NCBI RefSeq assembly: GCF_002954715.1
Contig: NZ_MSCP01000001.1
Coordinates: 1,768,118-1,832,117 of the forward strand
Length of the DNA stretch: 64,000 nucleotides
Reading direction: 5' to 3'
Origin: Aliivibrio sifiae
Lineage (GTDB): Bacteria; Pseudomonadota; Gammaproteobacteria; Enterobacterales; Vibrionaceae
This document shows positions 29,710-39,772 of this stretch, piece after piece; position 1 is the first letter of the stretch; each line of letters begins with the position of its first letter. The position numbers and the translations under genes are program-made. The notes under the pieces were generated by a model. That model worked only from the letters and a program-made list of their open reading frames with translations, was not told where the DNA came from and made no database searches.

Positions 29710-31008
29710 TTAAGCAGGTTGTTGATTCATTAGTTCGTTAAAGCCTACCGCTTTTTCAGAAACTTGTGCTTTAGCAAGGATTGCTTCAACTGCTTGTTCT
29801 TCTAGAGCAACATTACGCATGTTGTTCATCATTTGCTCATTACCTTCGTAGTAAGCAACAACTTCAGTTGGATCTTCGTAAGCAGAAGCCATTTCATTGA
29901 TAAGTGCTTTTACTTTTTCATCATCCGCTTTTAGTTCTTCAGTCTTGATTACTTCACCAAGAAGAAGACCAACAACTACGCGACGTTTAGCTTGCTCTTC
30001 AAACAATTCACGTGGAAGCTCAGGCGCAGTATCAGCGTTGCCGCCAAAACGTTGAACAGCTTGTTGACGTAAAACTTGAACTTCTTGATCGATAAGAGCA
30101 GAAGGTACGTCGATGTCATTTTGTTCAACTAGACCGTTGATAGCTTGTTCTTTGATCTTGTTTTTAACCGCTTGAGCTAATTCACGCTCCATGTTCTTAC
30201 GAACTTCAGCTTTAAGACCTTCAACACCACCTTCAGCACCGAACTTAGTAACGAACTCGTCGTTTAGTTCTGGAAGCTCACGAGCTTCAACTTTAACTAC
30301 TGTGATAGCGAATTGTGCAGCTTTACCTTTTAGGTTTTCAGCGTGGTAATCTTCAGGGAAGTTAACATCGATAGTTAGTTCGTCGCCTGCTTTTTTACCT
30401 TTGATGCCGTCTTCGAAACCAGGGATCATACGACCTTGGCCCATTTCTAGAGGGAAGTTATCCGCTTTTCCGCCTTCAAATAGCTCACCGTCGATAGAAC
30501 CAACAAAGTTGATTGTAGCGCGAGTGCCGTCTTCAGCAGCAACGTCTGCATCAGTCCAAGTAGATTGTTGCTTACGTAGCGTTTCTAGCATCTCTGCAAC
30601 GTCTTCGTCTTTAACTTCAACTTGTGGTTTTTCAACAACAACTTTGTCTAGACCTTGAAGTGTTACTTCTGGGTAGATTTCAAATGTTGCTGTGAATACT
30701 AAATCTTGACCTTCAGCAAATTCTACTGGAGCAAATGTTGGTGCGCCTGCTGGGTTGATTTTGTCTTTAACGATCGCTTCAATGAAGTGACGTTGCATAA
30801 CTTCACCCATTTTGTCGTGACGAACTGCGCTGCCGTACATTTTAGCAACCATCTTCATTGGCACTTTACCTTTACGGAAGCCATCGAAGCGACGATTTTT
30901 AGCGATATTGCGAAGCTCAGCATTTACAGCATCTTCAATGTTTGCAGCTGGAACAGTAATAGTTAGAACGCGCTCTAGGCCTTCTTTAGTTTCAACAGTA
31001 ACTTGCAT
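29710..31008 (-). CDS. tig: Trigger factor (ribosome-associated chaperone/PPIase)
   Basis: First chaperone to meet nascent chains at the ribosome exit. 432 residues, the usual length. The ribosome-binding domain has the signature [15 protein letters not shown] (about residues 39-53; the family core is GFRxGKxP). An FKBP-type PPIase domain follows ([20 protein letters not shown] to about residue 245), then the helical substrate-cradling C-domain. GAGGT lies upstream of the ATG after a structured leader. It heads the tig-clpP-clpX block. Confidence 0.98.
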   Translation of the reverse strand: MQVTVETKEGLERVLTITVPAANIEDAVNAELRNIAKNRRFDGFRKGKVPMKMVAKMYGSAVRHDKMGEVMQRHFIEAIVKDKINPAGAPTFAPVEFAEGQDLVFTATFEIYPEVTLQGLDKVVVEKPQVEVKDEDVAEMLETLRKQQSTWTDADVAAEDGTRATINFVGSIDGELFEGGKADNFPLEMGQGRMIPGFEDGIKGKKAGDELTIDVNFPEDYHAENLKGKAAQFAITVVKVEARELPELNDEFVTKFGAEGGVEGLKAEVRKNMERELAQAVKNKIKEQAINGLVEQNDIDVPSALIDQEVQVLRQQAVQRFGGNADTAPELPRELFEEQAKRRVVVGLLLGEVIKTEELKADDEKVKALINEMASAYEDPTEVVAYYEGNEQMMNNMRNVALEEQAVEAILAKAQVSEKAVGFNELMNQQPA

Positions 31009-31359
31009 GTTTATATAAACCTCAAAATCGACTCAGGTTCTCTGAGTTTGCGACAAAAAATACGTGTCGCATCCTTGTGTTACAGGCCTAATAAGATAGA
31101 AACCGTAACCCCTATGATTCGTGGTACCAAGTGGGTACCTTCTTTTATCTACTCATTTTAAATCAACAAGCAGATCGCGTATTTCATTGAATAAAATACG
31201 ACATTTAGCCAAGTGGCAAAATAAGACGCGATATTGTAGCGATCTGACCCATCTATGTCGAGGCTCACTACACACGTTGATAATCTTTAATAAGAAATTG
31301 GGCAATGAGTAGTACTTTTCAACCCTAATAAATACTTTTTTTCTAAAAAATACGTTTAA
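31009..31359. promoter_or_regulatory. hemH-tig intergenic region with structured tig leader
   Basis: 351 bp. It contains a promoter for tig (31233-31261) and several inverted repeats inside the predicted leader: ACTCAG/CTGAGT (31031-31047), TGCGACA/TGTCGCA (31049-31071), GGTACC/GGTACC (31123-31139) and CGTATTT/AAATACG (31179-31201). No tRNA or coding ORF with a good start was found. Confidence 0.6.
31233..31261 (-). promoter_or_regulatory. Candidate tig promoter
   Basis: On the minus strand, TCGACA (31261-31256), 17 bp, TACAAT (31238-31233). It would give a leader of about 220 nt. Confidence 0.5.
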
Positions 31360-32334
31360 TTAATGAGAAATCTTCTGACTCACAATATCTGCCATCATTT
31401 CAATATGTAGATCATCATCATTTAAACATGGAATAAAGGTGTATTTTTGACCACCTGCTTCCATAAATATTTCTTTGCACTCTTCTGATAACTCTTCTAG
31501 TGTTTCTAAACAATCAGAAGAAAATGCAGGGCTAATGATGTCTAATGACTTAATCCCTTTTGGTGTAAGTTCAGTTAACGTCTCAGAAGTATAAGGTTGT
31601 AGCCATGCCTCTCGCCCAAAACGAGATTGATAGCTCATGCCTATTTGTTCAGGAGTTAGTCCTAATTCTTGAGCAAGCAATTCCGTTGTTCGCTCACAAT
31701 GCAGTGCATAAATATCACCATTATCAACAAAGCGCTGTGGTATCCCATGATATGAACACAAAACATAATCACCTTTCCCCTTCTTCTCCCATGAAAGACG
31801 GATAGACTCAGCAAGCGCTTTTATATAGAGAGGGTGATCATGATAATTATGAACAAACGAAAAATTTGGTAACACAGGAGTGCTTTTATATTGCTTTGCA
31901 ATTTGATCAAAAACAGCGGCGGTTGTCGTTCTAGAATATTGAGGGTATAGAGGAAGGATAATAATCTTATCACAACCTTGTTGCTCTAATAACTCAATAC
32001 CTGATTTAATTCTTGGCTCACCATAAGTCATTCCCAATGCCACTGGCATTGAAAGACGCTTTTGTAAGGCAACCACCTGTCGCTGTGAATAAACCATCAA
32101 AGGGGATCCATCATCCATCCAGACACTTTGATATAATTTAGCCACTTTAGGTGCTCGAATAGGAAGAATTACACCATGAAGCAAGGGACACCAGATAAAA
32201 CGATTTAGATCGACCACTCGCTTATCATGTAAAAATTCAGATAAAAATGTTTTTACTGCTGACGCTGTTGGAGCAGTCGGCGTTCCTAGGTTAACAAGTA
32301 GCACCCCTGCTTTTTTATTATTCACTATCATCAT
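31360..32334 (-). CDS. hemH: Ferrochelatase
   Basis: Inserts Fe2+ into protoporphyrin IX, the last haem step, at the membrane surface. 324 residues (E. coli 320). Signature regions are [13 protein letters not shown] at the N-terminus, the metal-site segment [10 protein letters not shown], the [11 protein letters not shown] segment and [14 protein letters not shown] near the C-terminus. It lies downstream of adk, as in E. coli, but a terminator stands between them. Confidence 0.96.
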   Translation of the reverse strand: MMIVNNKKAGVLLVNLGTPTAPTASAVKTFLSEFLHDKRVVDLNRFIWCPLLHGVILPIRAPKVAKLYQSVWMDDGSPLMVYSQRQVVALQKRLSMPVALGMTYGEPRIKSGIELLEQQGCDKIIILPLYPQYSRTTTAAVFDQIAKQYKSTPVLPNFSFVHNYHDHPLYIKALAESIRLSWEKKGKGDYVLCSYHGIPQRFVDNGDIYALHCERTTELLAQELGLTPEQIGMSYQSRFGREAWLQPYTSETLTELTPKGIKSLDIISPAFSSDCLETLEELSEECKEIFMEAGGQKYTFIPCLNDDDLHIEMMADIVSQKISH

Positions 32335-32345
32335 CCATATTTTCT

Positions 32346-32375
32346 ATAAAAAAAGGCGACCAATAAGGTCGCCTT
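32346..32375 (-). terminator. Terminator of adk
   Basis: The stem AAGGCGACC / GGTCGCCTT (32353-32375) has an AATAA loop and is followed on the minus strand by a T-run. Confidence 0.85.
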
Positions 32376-32407
32376 CAATATAACAATAAATTACTGACTG
32401 CGTAAGA

Positions 32408-33082
<675 letters not shown>

Positions 33083-33253
33083 TTATACCAAACCTTACAA
33101 GTAAAAATGACAACTACTTATAAACTTAGGTATAAGTTTTATTTCTAAAAATAAGCTGTGAAAGATACACGGAACTGATAAAGCTATCAAGTTTGCGATG
33201 AAAAAAGCAAAAATAAGCGCTAAATAAAGTCTATTTCGTAACAATAAAAAAAC

Positions 33254-33288
33254 AATGAGACCTTAGTGTAAAACACATCAGTCTCATT
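33254..33288 (-). terminator. Terminator of htpG
   Basis: Arms AATGAGAC / GTCTCATT enclose an inner GTGT/ACAC pairing. On the minus strand a T6 run follows. Confidence 0.7.
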
Positions 33289-33315
33289 ATACTTATCTCA
33301 TTACGGCATTATCTA

Positions 33316-35217
33316 TTATTTAGATAATAATTGATTCATTGCACTTAAGAATTGAGATGGATCATCTAAAGAACCACGTTCTGCTAACATTGCTTGACCA
33401 AGTAACATTTCAACCCAACGACCAAATGCTTCTTCGTCTGCTTCATCGGCCATTTGCTTAATTAGTGCATGCTCTGGGTTAATTTCAAAAATATACTTAA
33501 CTTCAGGAGCAGCTTGACCCGCCGCTTCTAGAAGTTTCGCCATTTGTGTACCCATTTCAAAGTCATCAGTAACGACAACGGCAGGAGTAGATGCTAACTT
33601 AAAGGTAGTACGAACTTCTTTAACACGATCACCTAAATAAGCTTTCGTACGCTCAACCACTGATTTAAATTCTTCTACCGTCTCTTTCTGTTTCTCTTTT
33701 TCAGCATCATCTTCAAACTTGCTTAAATCTAAACCAGCTTTTGTGATTGATTGGAACTGCTTACCATCAAACTCAGTTAAGTAGCTCATTAGCCACTCAT
33801 CAATACGGTCATACATTAAAATAACCTCAATGCCTTTCGCTTTAAATTGCTCTAGGTGAGGACTATTTTTTGCTGCCGCATAACTATCAGCTGTTAAATA
33901 GAAGATCTTATCTTGCTCTTCTTTCATACGTTCAATGTAATCAGCTAGACCCATAGCTTGATCAGAACTGTCTGCTTCTGTTGATGCAAAACGTAAAAGA
34001 CCTGCAATTTTTTCTTTGTTAGCAAAATCTTCTGCTAAACCTTCTTTTAGAACTTGTCCAAATTCTTTCCAGAACGTTAGGTATTTCTCGTTATCTTTCT
34101 TCGCCATTTTCTCAAGCATACCTAATACACGTTTAGTACACGCGCTGCGTAATGATTGAGTCACTTTATTATCTTGAAGAATTTCACGAGATACGTTTAG
34201 TGGTAGATCATTTGAATCGATTAAACCCTTAACAAAACGTAGGTAACTTGGCATAAATTGCTCTGCATCATCCATAATGAATACACGCTGAACATACAAT
34301 TTCAAACCACTTTTATGATCACGGTTCATCATATCAAATGGGGCTTTCGCAGGAATATAAAGCAGACTAGTGTAATCGTTCTTGCCTTCTACCTTATTGT
34401 GACTCCATGTTAATGGGTCGGCAAAATCATGCGATACGTGCTTATAAAACTCCTGATACTCTGCATCTTCAATTTCTGATTTGCTACGAGTCCAAAGCGC
34501 TTGAGCTTTGTTGATCTGTTCCCACTTACCTTCTTTATCCTTTCCTTCTTCGTCTTTTTCAACACTCCAAAGAGAAACAGGGATACCAATATGGTCAGAG
34601 TATTTACCAATCACTTCTTTTAGACGCCACTCACTTAAGAACTCTTTACCTTCTTCACGCATATGAAGAATAATATCTGTACCACGAGTTTCTTTAGTAA
34701 TGTCTTCAATTGTGTAGTCACCTTCACCTTCAGAGTGCCACTGAACTGCTTGATCTTTTGCTACACCAGCTTCGCGAGTACGTACTGTTACGGCATCAGC
34801 AACAATAAATGCAGAATAAAAACCAACACCAAATTGACCGATAAGTTGAGAGTCTTTACTTTGGTCATCTGATAATTTGGAGAAAAAATCAGCAGTACCA
34901 GATTTTGCTATCGTACCTAAATGTTCGATAACATCTTCACGGCTCATACCAATACCATTATCAGAAATGGTTAATGTGTTTGCTTCTTCGTTAAAAGACA
35001 GTTTTACACCAAGGTCAGCATTGCCTTCGTATAGGTCACCATTTGATAGTGCTTTGAAACGCAATTTATCTGAGGCATCTGAAGCATTTGATATTAATTC
35101 ACGTAAAAAGATCTCTTTATTTGAATATAAAGAGTGGATCATTAGATGAAGTAATTGTTTCACTTCAGACTGAAAGCCGCGTGTTTCTTTATTATTAATT
35201 GTTTGCTCGCTCATCAA
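33316..35217 (-). CDS. htpG: Molecular chaperone HtpG (Hsp90)
   Basis: Bacterial Hsp90, 633 residues (E. coli 624). The GHKL ATPase N-domain includes [33 protein letters not shown] and [11 protein letters not shown]. The middle domain (about 240-500) and the dimerisation C-domain follow. The N-terminus is a double Met (35217/35214). A sigma32-type promoter lies 42-69 bp upstream. It is divergent from toxR, the arrangement known across Vibrio. Confidence 0.97.
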   Translation of the reverse strand: MMSEQTINNKETRGFQSEVKQLLHLMIHSLYSNKEIFLRELISNASDASDKLRFKALSNGDLYEGNADLGVKLSFNEEANTLTISDNGIGMSREDVIEHLGTIAKSGTADFFSKLSDDQSKDSQLIGQFGVGFYSAFIVADAVTVRTREAGVAKDQAVQWHSEGEGDYTIEDITKETRGTDIILHMREEGKEFLSEWRLKEVIGKYSDHIGIPVSLWSVEKDEEGKDKEGKWEQINKAQALWTRSKSEIEDAEYQEFYKHVSHDFADPLTWSHNKVEGKNDYTSLLYIPAKAPFDMMNRDHKSGLKLYVQRVFIMDDAEQFMPSYLRFVKGLIDSNDLPLNVSREILQDNKVTQSLRSACTKRVLGMLEKMAKKDNEKYLTFWKEFGQVLKEGLAEDFANKEKIAGLLRFASTEADSSDQAMGLADYIERMKEEQDKIFYLTADSYAAAKNSPHLEQFKAKGIEVILMYDRIDEWLMSYLTEFDGKQFQSITKAGLDLSKFEDDAEKEKQKETVEEFKSVVERTKAYLGDRVKEVRTTFKLASTPAVVVTDDFEMGTQMAKLLEAAGQAAPEVKYIFEINPEHALIKQMADEADEEAFGRWVEMLLGQAMLAERGSLDDPSQFLSAMNQLLSK

Positions 35218-35258
35218 TAAACTCCAAAATTAGTGCAATGTATTTAACTTATTAATTA

Positions 35259-35286
35259 AAATGAGGTCTTAAAATGGCAATTCAAG
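35259..35286 (-). promoter_or_regulatory. Sigma32 (heat-shock) promoter of htpG
   Basis: On the minus strand, CTTGAAT (35286-35280), 13 bp, CCTCATTT (35266-35259). Each half has one mismatch to CTTGAAA / CCCCATNT. Confidence 0.75.
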
Positions 35287-35428
35287 GTAAAGCAATGTAA
35301 AAAACACTGTTTTTTTGCTTTTTTTATACTATAAAATGCGTAATGATAAGTTTTGACATAAAATAGACATTCTAAAAATGATACTTGGATATCATAAATA
35401 AGAATCACCATTACTGAGTTAGCAACCA

Positions 35429-36295
35429 ATGAATATAGAAAATAACAAAATTATTATTGGCAACCGGTTTCTATTCGATCCAAACGATAATAGCCTCATC
35501 GATACATTAAATGATGAAGAAATTATCCGCTTAGGTGGTAATGAAAGTCGCGTATTAAGCCTACTTATTCAAGAACCAGGGAAGGTTGTTAGTCGCCATG
35601 AACTACATGAATACGTATGGAGAGATCAAGGATTTGAAGTTGATGATTCGAGCTTAACTCAAGCGATCTCTACGTTACGAAAAATGCTACAAGATCCAAC
35701 AAAGCTACCTGTTTATGTAAAAACAGTGCCTAAGCGCGGATATCAATTTATTTCAACAGCAGTAGCTCAAGAGTCTAACTCTGATACAGAGCTAACCACT
35801 GAGCCAATGGAAGATGTCGATACTATCTCTATGGATAGCCACGAAGATATCAAGCTAGAAGAGTCTGTGGATACTATTCAAGCGGAAAACACTCAGCCAA
35901 ACCAAGTAGCATCAAATATAAATAAACCTCAAGCACACCTTTCTCTGCTTGGAACAATAACGTTAATTATTGCCTTTATCTTACCTGTCATCGCTTATTT
36001 CAATCATACACCAAAATCGGACGCGTTTACCCAAGTCGCAATTTACGATGAAACGCCAGTATTAGTTCCTATTAATCACCCAAATATCGATCAATGGCAA
36101 CCTCTGATTGAACAATGCACCATTTTTTATAATTCAAAGCATACTGATACCTTAAAGCCTATAGAAGTTATCGCGACTAGTGGGCAACCAAATCAAATTA
36201 CATTGAATTATATTCATAATGAAGAACACAGTGATCAAAGCATTAGCGTTCGTTTGCTAATAAATCAAAAAGAGGTAGATAAAGTATGTGGTTAA
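35429..36295 (+). CDS. toxR: Transmembrane transcriptional regulator ToxR
   Basis: 288 residues. The cytoplasmic OmpR-like winged helix covers about residues 5-110 (ESRVLSLLIQEPGKVVSRHEL, VDDSSLTQAISTLRKML, VKTVPKRGYQFI). A low-complexity acidic linker follows. One membrane helix is at about 172-191, and the periplasmic domain carries Cys230 and Cys287, the pair that forms a disulfide in V. cholerae ToxR. Across vibrios ToxR controls outer-membrane porins and responds to bile and other envelope cues. It is divergent from htpG and overlaps toxS by 10 bp. Confidence 0.95.
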   Translation: MNIENNKIIIGNRFLFDPNDNSLIDTLNDEEIIRLGGNESRVLSLLIQEPGKVVSRHELHEYVWRDQGFEVDDSSLTQAISTLRKMLQDPTKLPVYVKTVPKRGYQFISTAVAQESNSDTELTTEPMEDVDTISMDSHEDIKLEESVDTIQAENTQPNQVASNINKPQAHLSLLGTITLIIAFILPVIAYFNHTPKSDAFTQVAIYDETPVLVPINHPNIDQWQPLIEQCTIFYNSKHTDTLKPIEVIATSGQPNQITLNYIHNEEHSDQSISVRLLINQKEVDKVCG

Positions 36296-36837
36296 ATAAC
36301 GAACAACTGCCTCTAATGAAGCGTTTTTTCCCTGTAATTCTTCTTCTTATTTCAATGATAGGTAGTGGCTGGTTTTACTGGGAAAGTGACAGTAAAGTAG
36401 AACAACTGCTGACATCTAAAGAATGGCAAAGCATGAGCACTGTTCGTATCGACAGCAACGTTGATTACGAAGACATGGGACCATTAAAGCGAGCTGACAT
36501 TAAATCTAATGTGGTTTACTTACCCAATAAAACCTACTCTAAATCGTCAAAATTGACAATTTATAGTGTTTTAGATAACGCTCAGCACCCATTAACCATC
36601 AATGTGATGGAAACAGGTAACTGGGAATATAGCGGTGATTACCTTCTTATTGACCCTATCGAATTTAAAGATGTGACATCAAGTGACAATAAAGAATTCA
36701 CAGGAGCACAGAAAAAATTAATCATGCGAGTATTCAGAATGGATGCTCAACAAAGCAAACGTGTTGATGTGATTAATGATAAAACATTATTACTGACTAG
36801 CCTCAACTATGGTTCAGGGATTTTATTTTCTCATTAA
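36286..36837 (+). CDS. toxS: ToxR-stabilising periplasmic protein ToxS
   Basis: 183 residues. A membrane anchor lies near the N-terminus (about residues 13-31, RFFPVILLLISMIGSGWFYW), then a periplasmic domain. Conserved C-terminal segments FRMDAQQSKRVDV and LLLTSLNYGSG match V. cholerae ToxS. It protects ToxR from proteolysis and helps form the ligand-binding complex. The ATG at 36286 overlaps toxR and has AGAGGTAG upstream. An internal ATG at 36316 (MKRFFPV) fits the V. cholerae length better but has a weak site. Confidence 0.93.
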   Translation: MWLNNEQLPLMKRFFPVILLLISMIGSGWFYWESDSKVEQLLTSKEWQSMSTVRIDSNVDYEDMGPLKRADIKSNVVYLPNKTYSKSSKLTIYSVLDNAQHPLTINVMETGNWEYSGDYLLIDPIEFKDVTSSDNKEFTGAQKKLIMRVFRMDAQQSKRVDVINDKTLLLTSLNYGSGILFSH

Positions 36838-36860
36838 GTTAACTGTATAGCGCTTAATAT

Positions 36861-36897
36861 AAAAAATCCGAGACGATAATCTTCTCGGATTTTTTTA
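36861..36897 (+). terminator. Bidirectional terminator, toxRS / yfcE
   Basis: AATCCGAGA / TCTCGGATT with flanking A- and T-runs and a 9-nt loop. Confidence 0.88.
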
Positions 36898-36951
36898 TAC
36901 CTGTTATAAAATTAAGTAAGACCAACCCAATACAAATTTAGATTAGTATGA

Positions 36952-37500
36952 TTACAACTTAATAGAATTCAAAATATTCCCATCAAAATCTAGAACTGAC
37001 AAGTTAGTTCCATCCAACAAACCATAACTTGGCTTTCCGCCTTCATTACGTGGGAAGGTCGTCGAACCAGGATTAAAGATAATTTGCTCCCCTTGCCATT
37101 CAGCAACGGTTATATGAGTATGTCCATGTGCAATGACATCGCCTTTCTTTAGTAAAGGACGTTTATCCGCATTATAGATATGACCATGAGTTAAAAATAT
37201 TTTTTTTCCTGTTGGCAATAGTACGATGTTGTAATCAGACATGATTGGAAAAGAAAGTAACATTTGATCGACTTCACTGTCACAATTACCTCTTACTGCA
37301 ATGATAGACTCTGCATATTGATTTAATAAATCAGCAACCCCGATAGGGTTATGCCCTTCAGGTATTGGATTCCTTGGGCCAAAATTAATTAAGTCTCCAA
37401 GCAGAATTAAATGATCCGCTTTAGAGGCAAGAAACGTATCAATAACACGCTGAGTTGCAGGCAATGAGCCATGCAGATCTGAGGCAAAAAATAACTTCAC
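36952..37500 (-). CDS. yfcE: Metallophosphodiesterase YfcE
   Basis: 182 residues, single calcineurin-like (MJ0936-type) phosphoesterase domain. The metal ligands are all visible: DLHG (residues 8-11), GDLINFG (about 35), RGNCDSEVD (about 70), THGHIYN and HGHTHIT. The E. coli homologue hydrolyses artificial phosphodiesters with Mn2+; its natural substrate is unknown. It converges on toxS and is divergent from yfcH. Confidence 0.92.
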   Translation of the reverse strand: MKLFFASDLHGSLPATQRVIDTFLASKADHLILLGDLINFGPRNPIPEGHNPIGVADLLNQYAESIIAVRGNCDSEVDQMLLSFPIMSDYNIVLLPTGKKIFLTHGHIYNADKRPLLKKGDVIAHGHTHITVAEWQGEQIIFNPGSTTFPRNEGGKPSYGLLDGTNLSVLDFDGNILNSIKL

Positions 37501-37630
37501 AAAGAATCCTTAAATTTAAAGAGGTGCTTCAAACCAGAAGTATAAAGGAAAATTGCACGAAAGTTGCCAATCAGTGAAGTCAATTTATACTTAGTTCATT
37601 AGATATTAGGAATATCTTGCAGGAGACGAG

Positions 37631-38536
37631 ATGAAAATACTTATTACAGGCTGTACCGGATTAATCGGAAAACAGCTATTAGATCACCTTAAAGGTCACA
37701 ACTTAATACTTTTAACCCGTGATACAAAAAAAGCAGAATCGGCCTTAAGTCATCTTGCTTTACCTCATGCTGAGTTTATTTCAAGTCTTAGCTCTTTCCA
37801 GAATTTTAATGATATTGATGTCGTCATAAATCTCGCTGGTGAACCTATTGCTGAAAAAAAATGGACAAACAAACAAAAGAAAATCATAACCAACAGTCGA
37901 TGTATTCTTACAGAAAGCCTAACCGAGCTCTGTCTTAAATCAACCAACCCACCACGGTGTTTTATCTCTGGGTCCGCGATTGGCTATTATGGCGATAACG
38001 GCAACCAAGATATAGATGAGACAACCCAAATTTTATCGTCTGATTTTGCACATCAAATCTGTCAGCAATGGGAGAGTAAAGCCTTACAAGCACAAAGTAA
38101 CCAAACCCGCGTTTGTATTTTGCGTACAGGTGTCGTTTTATCTCCTTTAGGCGGTGCACTTAAAAAAATGCAATTACCTTACCAATGCGGTTTAGGAGGA
38201 CCAATAGGCAATGGTAAGCAATACATGTCGTGGATTCATATCGATGACATGGTGCTTGCTATATTACATTTAATAGAAAAAGAGGACAGTTGTGGGATTT
38301 ATAACCTAACAGCCCCTCACCCAGTGACTAATGCTACCTTTAGTCAAACTTTAGCAAAAACACTAAAACGCCCTCACTTTCTTTTTACTCCAACAATAGT
38401 AATTAAGGCGATTCTAGGAGAAGCGTCTGTGTTACTCACTGATAGTCAAAGGATCCGTCCCAAGCGTTTAGTTCATGAAGGGTTTAAATTTCGTTATTCC
38501 CGCATCGAATCAGCATTAAAACAATTGCTAGGATAA
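37631..38536 (+). CDS. yfcH: TIGR01777-family epimerase-like SDR protein YfcH
   Basis: 301 residues, extended (SDR39U1-type) Rossmann protein. The nucleotide-binding loop GCTGLIGKQLL is at residues 7-17. NLAGEPIAEKKWT and the characteristic GLGGPIGNGKQYMSWIH are present, with a C-terminal DUF1731-like segment ending RPKRLVHEGFKF. The substrate is unknown; the E. coli protein binds NADP. GGAGACGAG lies upstream of the ATG. The next gene starts 74 bp later on the same strand. Confidence 0.9.
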   Translation: MKILITGCTGLIGKQLLDHLKGHNLILLTRDTKKAESALSHLALPHAEFISSLSSFQNFNDIDVVINLAGEPIAEKKWTNKQKKIITNSRCILTESLTELCLKSTNPPRCFISGSAIGYYGDNGNQDIDETTQILSSDFAHQICQQWESKALQAQSNQTRVCILRTGVVLSPLGGALKKMQLPYQCGLGGPIGNGKQYMSWIHIDDMVLAILHLIEKEDSCGIYNLTAPHPVTNATFSQTLAKTLKRPHFLFTPTIVIKAILGEASVLLTDSQRIRPKRLVHEGFKFRYSRIESALKQLLG

Positions 38537-38610
38537 TTAGCTCTGGTTGCAATAGATTTAGTTTAGACTCATTATAAAATCACATCCATAAACAGAGTGT
38601 TAGTTAATCT

Positions 38611-39438
38611 ATGCAACGTTCAATATTTATCACTGGCTGTTCTACGGGCATTGGGTATACCGCTGCCCATCAGTTACAGCAACACGGATTTCAAGTTATC
38701 GCATCATGCAGACAAATTAAGGACGTTGAACGACTGGAAAAAGAAGGCTTAACATGCTTGCATTTGGATTACAGTAAACCAGAAACAATTACTCAAGCGA
38801 TTCAGGAGTTACTTGTACTTACTGATGGAAAATTATACGCATTGTTTAATAATGGCGCATATGGACAGGCTGGAGCACTAGAAGACTTACCAAGAGATGC
38901 CTTAAAAGAACAGTTTGAATCAAACTTCTTTGGATGGCACCAATTAGTCACAGAACTTCTTCCTGTTATGAGGAAACAAGGGGAAGGTCGAATTATTCAA
39001 AATAGCTCTGTTTTAGGTATTGTTGCGATGAAATATCGTGGCGCTTATAACGCGTCAAAATTTGCGATCGAAGGCTGGACTGATACTTTACGCTTAGAGT
39101 TATCCGATACAAATATCAAAATAAGCTTAATCGAACCAGGGCCAATAGAAACAGAATTTAGATCTAATGCATTGAAAGCATTTAAAAAATGGGTTGATAT
39201 TGAAAAAAGCCCTCATAAAGAAAAATACCTTATTCAACAAACACGACTTGAGAAAGAACACTCTGGTAGTACCTTTGTTTTACCCTCTGAATCTATCGTT
39301 CCTCCATTATTACATGCTCTCAATTCATCAAGACCAAAAGCACGCTATCGAGTAACCTTCCCCACCCACCTCTTTGCTATTCTAAAACGATTATTACCAA
39401 CAAAGTACCTTGATAAGATCTTAAATAAGAGTGATTAA
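38611..39438 (+). CDS. ybbO: Classical SDR-family oxidoreductase (YbbO-like)
   Basis: 275-residue NAD(P)-dependent short-chain dehydrogenase. The cofactor loop TGCSTGIG is at residues 8-15, and NNGAYGQAGAL is the NNAG equivalent (residues 80-90). The catalytic Ser133, Tyr146 and Lys150 (YNASK) are in place. E. coli YbbO reduces aldehydes with NADPH and sits beside ybbN, as this gene does with cnoX. It may be co-transcribed with yfcH. The start is MQRSIFITGCSTGIG. Exact orthology to ybbO is inferred partly from context. Confidence 0.85.
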   Translation: MQRSIFITGCSTGIGYTAAHQLQQHGFQVIASCRQIKDVERLEKEGLTCLHLDYSKPETITQAIQELLVLTDGKLYALFNNGAYGQAGALEDLPRDALKEQFESNFFGWHQLVTELLPVMRKQGEGRIIQNSSVLGIVAMKYRGAYNASKFAIEGWTDTLRLELSDTNIKISLIEPGPIETEFRSNALKAFKKWVDIEKSPHKEKYLIQQTRLEKEHSGSTFVLPSESIVPPLLHALNSSRPKARYRVTFPTHLFAILKRLLPTKYLDKILNKSD

Positions 39439-39569
39439 CTTAGCTTTATCATGTCAGTTTGGTGTAACAATTAAGAAATATAAGAAAAGAACAAAAATGT
39501 AATATTAGTGTCATATTGTATAAGTATATTTGTTCCTATCTGGTAGAAAGTGTTTTTTCGGGAGGGAAT

Positions 39570-39635
39570 ATGACACTAGGTAAAATCAACTGGATCTGTG
39601 TGAGTGTGGCGGTTGCAGTCTTCATACTGATCTAA
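39570..39635 (+). CDS. Candidate 21-residue membrane peptide
   Basis: The predicted peptide starts MTLGKINWICVSVAVAV and ends FILI. It has a short polar start with one Lys, then a hydrophobic stretch (about residues 8-21) long enough to enter the membrane. The ribosome-binding site GGGAGGGAAT directly before the ATG is among the strongest in the window. A terminator-like hairpin lies 24 bp after the stop, and AT-rich promoter-like sequence lies upstream (TATTGTATAAGT). I do not recognise a family. It could be a real small protein or the start of an unrecognised RNA; coding is an inference from RBS, stop and hydrophobicity. Confidence 0.5.
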   Translation: MTLGKINWICVSVAVAVFILI

Positions 39636-39658
39636 CGGTTGTCTTCGCTTACGATAGT

Positions 39659-39687
39659 AAAGCCATTATGTTATTCATAGTGGCTTT
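39659..39687 (+). terminator. Terminator-like hairpin after the 21-codon ORF
   Basis: Arms AAAGCCATTA / TAGTGGCTTT pair nine of ten, with a 9-nt loop. The tail CTTCGTCTTTGG is only partly T-rich. Confidence 0.55.
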
Positions 39688-39702
39688 CTTCGTCTTTGGC
39701 TC

Positions 39703-39729
39703 CTTGAAAATCAGTGCAATACCCCATAT
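39703..39729 (+). promoter_or_regulatory. Sigma32 (heat-shock) promoter of cnoX
   Basis: CTTGAAA (39703-39709), 12 bp, CCCCATAT (39722-39729). Both elements match the RpoH consensus exactly; the spacer is one base short of the optimum. It lies 44-70 bp before the cnoX start. Confidence 0.75.
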
Positions 39730-39772
39730 AACTGTATATATACAGAGACAATACTGATTTTAGGAAAAGACC

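Larger units (their letters stand above)
39439..39772. other. Intergenic region before cnoX
   Basis: 334 bp. It holds a 21-codon ORF with a strong ribosome-binding site (39570-39635), a terminator-like hairpin after it (39659-39687) and a sigma32-type promoter for cnoX (39703-39729). Confidence 0.7.
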
